A DNA stretch of 64,000 nucleotides. Origin: Solirubrobacter sp963837485. GTDB lineage: Bacteria; Actinomycetota; Thermoleophilia; Solirubrobacterales; Solirubrobacteraceae. Below are positions 63,612 through 64,000 of the stretch, piece by piece. The stretch lies in assembly GCA_963837485.1 (NCBI GenBank), contig CAWINP010000017.1, forward strand, positions 76,380 to 140,379. Reading direction: 5' to 3'. Each line of letters starts with the position of its first letter. The first letter of the stretch is position 1. Both the position numbers and the translations under genes were made by a program. The notes under the pieces were generated by a model. The model saw nothing but the letters and a program-made list of their open reading frames with translations, did no database searches and was not told the DNA's origin.

Positions 63612-64000
63612 TGGACCGAGCAACCGCGTTTCGGCTTCTTAGACTCGGTTCGACCTCTGAGCGTCTCGAAGCGGCTCGTTTCCTGCTCGACCACGCCCGT
63701 CCTGCCGACATTCAGCCCTTGCGCGCCGCTCGTGAACGAGAGCCAGACGCTTACGTGGTCTCTGCCATTGGACAAGCGCTAAGGCGGCTCGCGGACAACT
63801 CCGGACACGCGCCGGAAACACAATCGTCATCCGCAGATGTAGCGGCTCTCGACGAGAGCCAGGCCCAAGACGACGCGTATGCGTCCGCCGTCGAGGACAC
63901 GACTCAGATGCTGGTGCACGAACTGCGTCGCTTCGTTGGGCTCGTTCGCATCGCTGCGCGTAGTGAGATCTCGCCTTTCGAGAACAGCGCGACGTCCCGA
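63611..64000 (+). CDS. HEAT-repeat / histidine-kinase-like protein, partial at the window edge
   Basis: ATG 63611 overlapping the ATPase stop by one base; 130 codons are visible with no stop. Residues 1-60 resemble HEAT repeats (TAFRLLRLGSTSERLEAARF, ERLEAARFLLDHA, YVVSAIGQALRRL). Residues about 88-130 (DDAYASAVEDTTQMLVHELR, RFVGLVRIAARSEI) resemble the DHp helix of a sensor kinase, with a His in MLVHELR. A GHKL ATPase domain would be expected beyond the window; that is a prediction. Confidence 0.6.
   Translation, partial: MDRATAFRLLRLGSTSERLEAARFLLDHARPADIQPLRAAREREPDAYVVSAIGQALRRLADNSGHAPETQSSSADVAALDESQAQDDAYASAVEDTTQMLVHELRRFVGLVRIAARSEISPFENSATSR

Overview
The window is about 70% G+C, dense in genes and rich in GTG and TTG starts with ATGA, GTGA or TTGA stop/start overlaps. 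It combines a mycobacterial-type recCBD operon, a type IV pilus pilB-pilT-pilC set beside alaS-ruvX-mltG-aroE, and an IscU-MnmA fusion. This suggests a high-GC actinobacterium, most likely a member of the Solirubrobacterales (Thermoleophilia). That placement is inference from gene content and not a search result.

Layout. 0-1.8 kb: a minus-strand coiled-coil/Gly-X-Y repeat/winged-helix-like protein that runs off the left edge, and small hypothetical genes. 1.8-12.3 kb: an Fe(II)/2OG-like protein, recD, recB and recC (one minus-strand operon with GTGA junctions), and a secreted protein. 12.3-17.6 kb: a zone of decay, with a DUF2855 gene, a glycosyltransferase without its N-terminal half next to an AAA/DUF4143 ATPase, a start-less HNH-repeat/HTH gene, a GIY-YIG remnant, EthD and a frameshifted gene. 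17.8-30.8 kb: a long minus-strand operon alaS - ruvX - PAS/coiled-coil/PAS scaffold - mltG - aroE - pilB - pilT - pilC. 30.8-39.9 kb: a Nudix hydrolase, then a minus-strand chain of M29-like aminopeptidase - glutamate formimidoyltransferase - small membrane protein - metallo-beta-lactamase hydrolase - hisS - aspS - thioredoxin-fold membrane protein - iscU::mnmA. 40.2-44.9 kb: marR - MFS - GcvT-like, then lysR and a second MFS exporter. 45.1-51.8 kb: an apparent catabolic cluster (MetE-like gene; NCS1 permease - MDR oxidoreductase - amidohydrolase - intradiol dioxygenase - polysaccharide deacetylase - GNAT). In it five genes carry frameshifts, mostly in G/C runs, although the intended start/stop overlaps are intact.

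51.9-64 kb is an integrated mobile element. It starts at a tRNA with anticodon CAT, followed by a tyrosine integrase, an Xre/MbcA-like protein and a Fic protein, a small ORF with a very strong ribosome binding site, DUF2442, and an excisionase-like HTH. A MobF relaxase follows, split by a 1506-bp IS256-type insertion with clear terminal inverted repeats and an 8-bp target duplication. The cargo at the right end has more A/T than the chromosome. It is a DUF4041/T5orf172 GIY-YIG protein, divergent from a two-gene unit in which an SMC-like ABC ATPase overlaps (TGATG) a HEAT-repeat protein with a histidine-kinase-like dimerisation segment. That cargo is my best candidate for an undescribed conflict or anti-phage system; its second gene runs off the window.

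Three intergenic copies of a roughly 137-bp imperfect-palindromic repeat (two full, one partial) show that a small repeat family is scattered in this genome.
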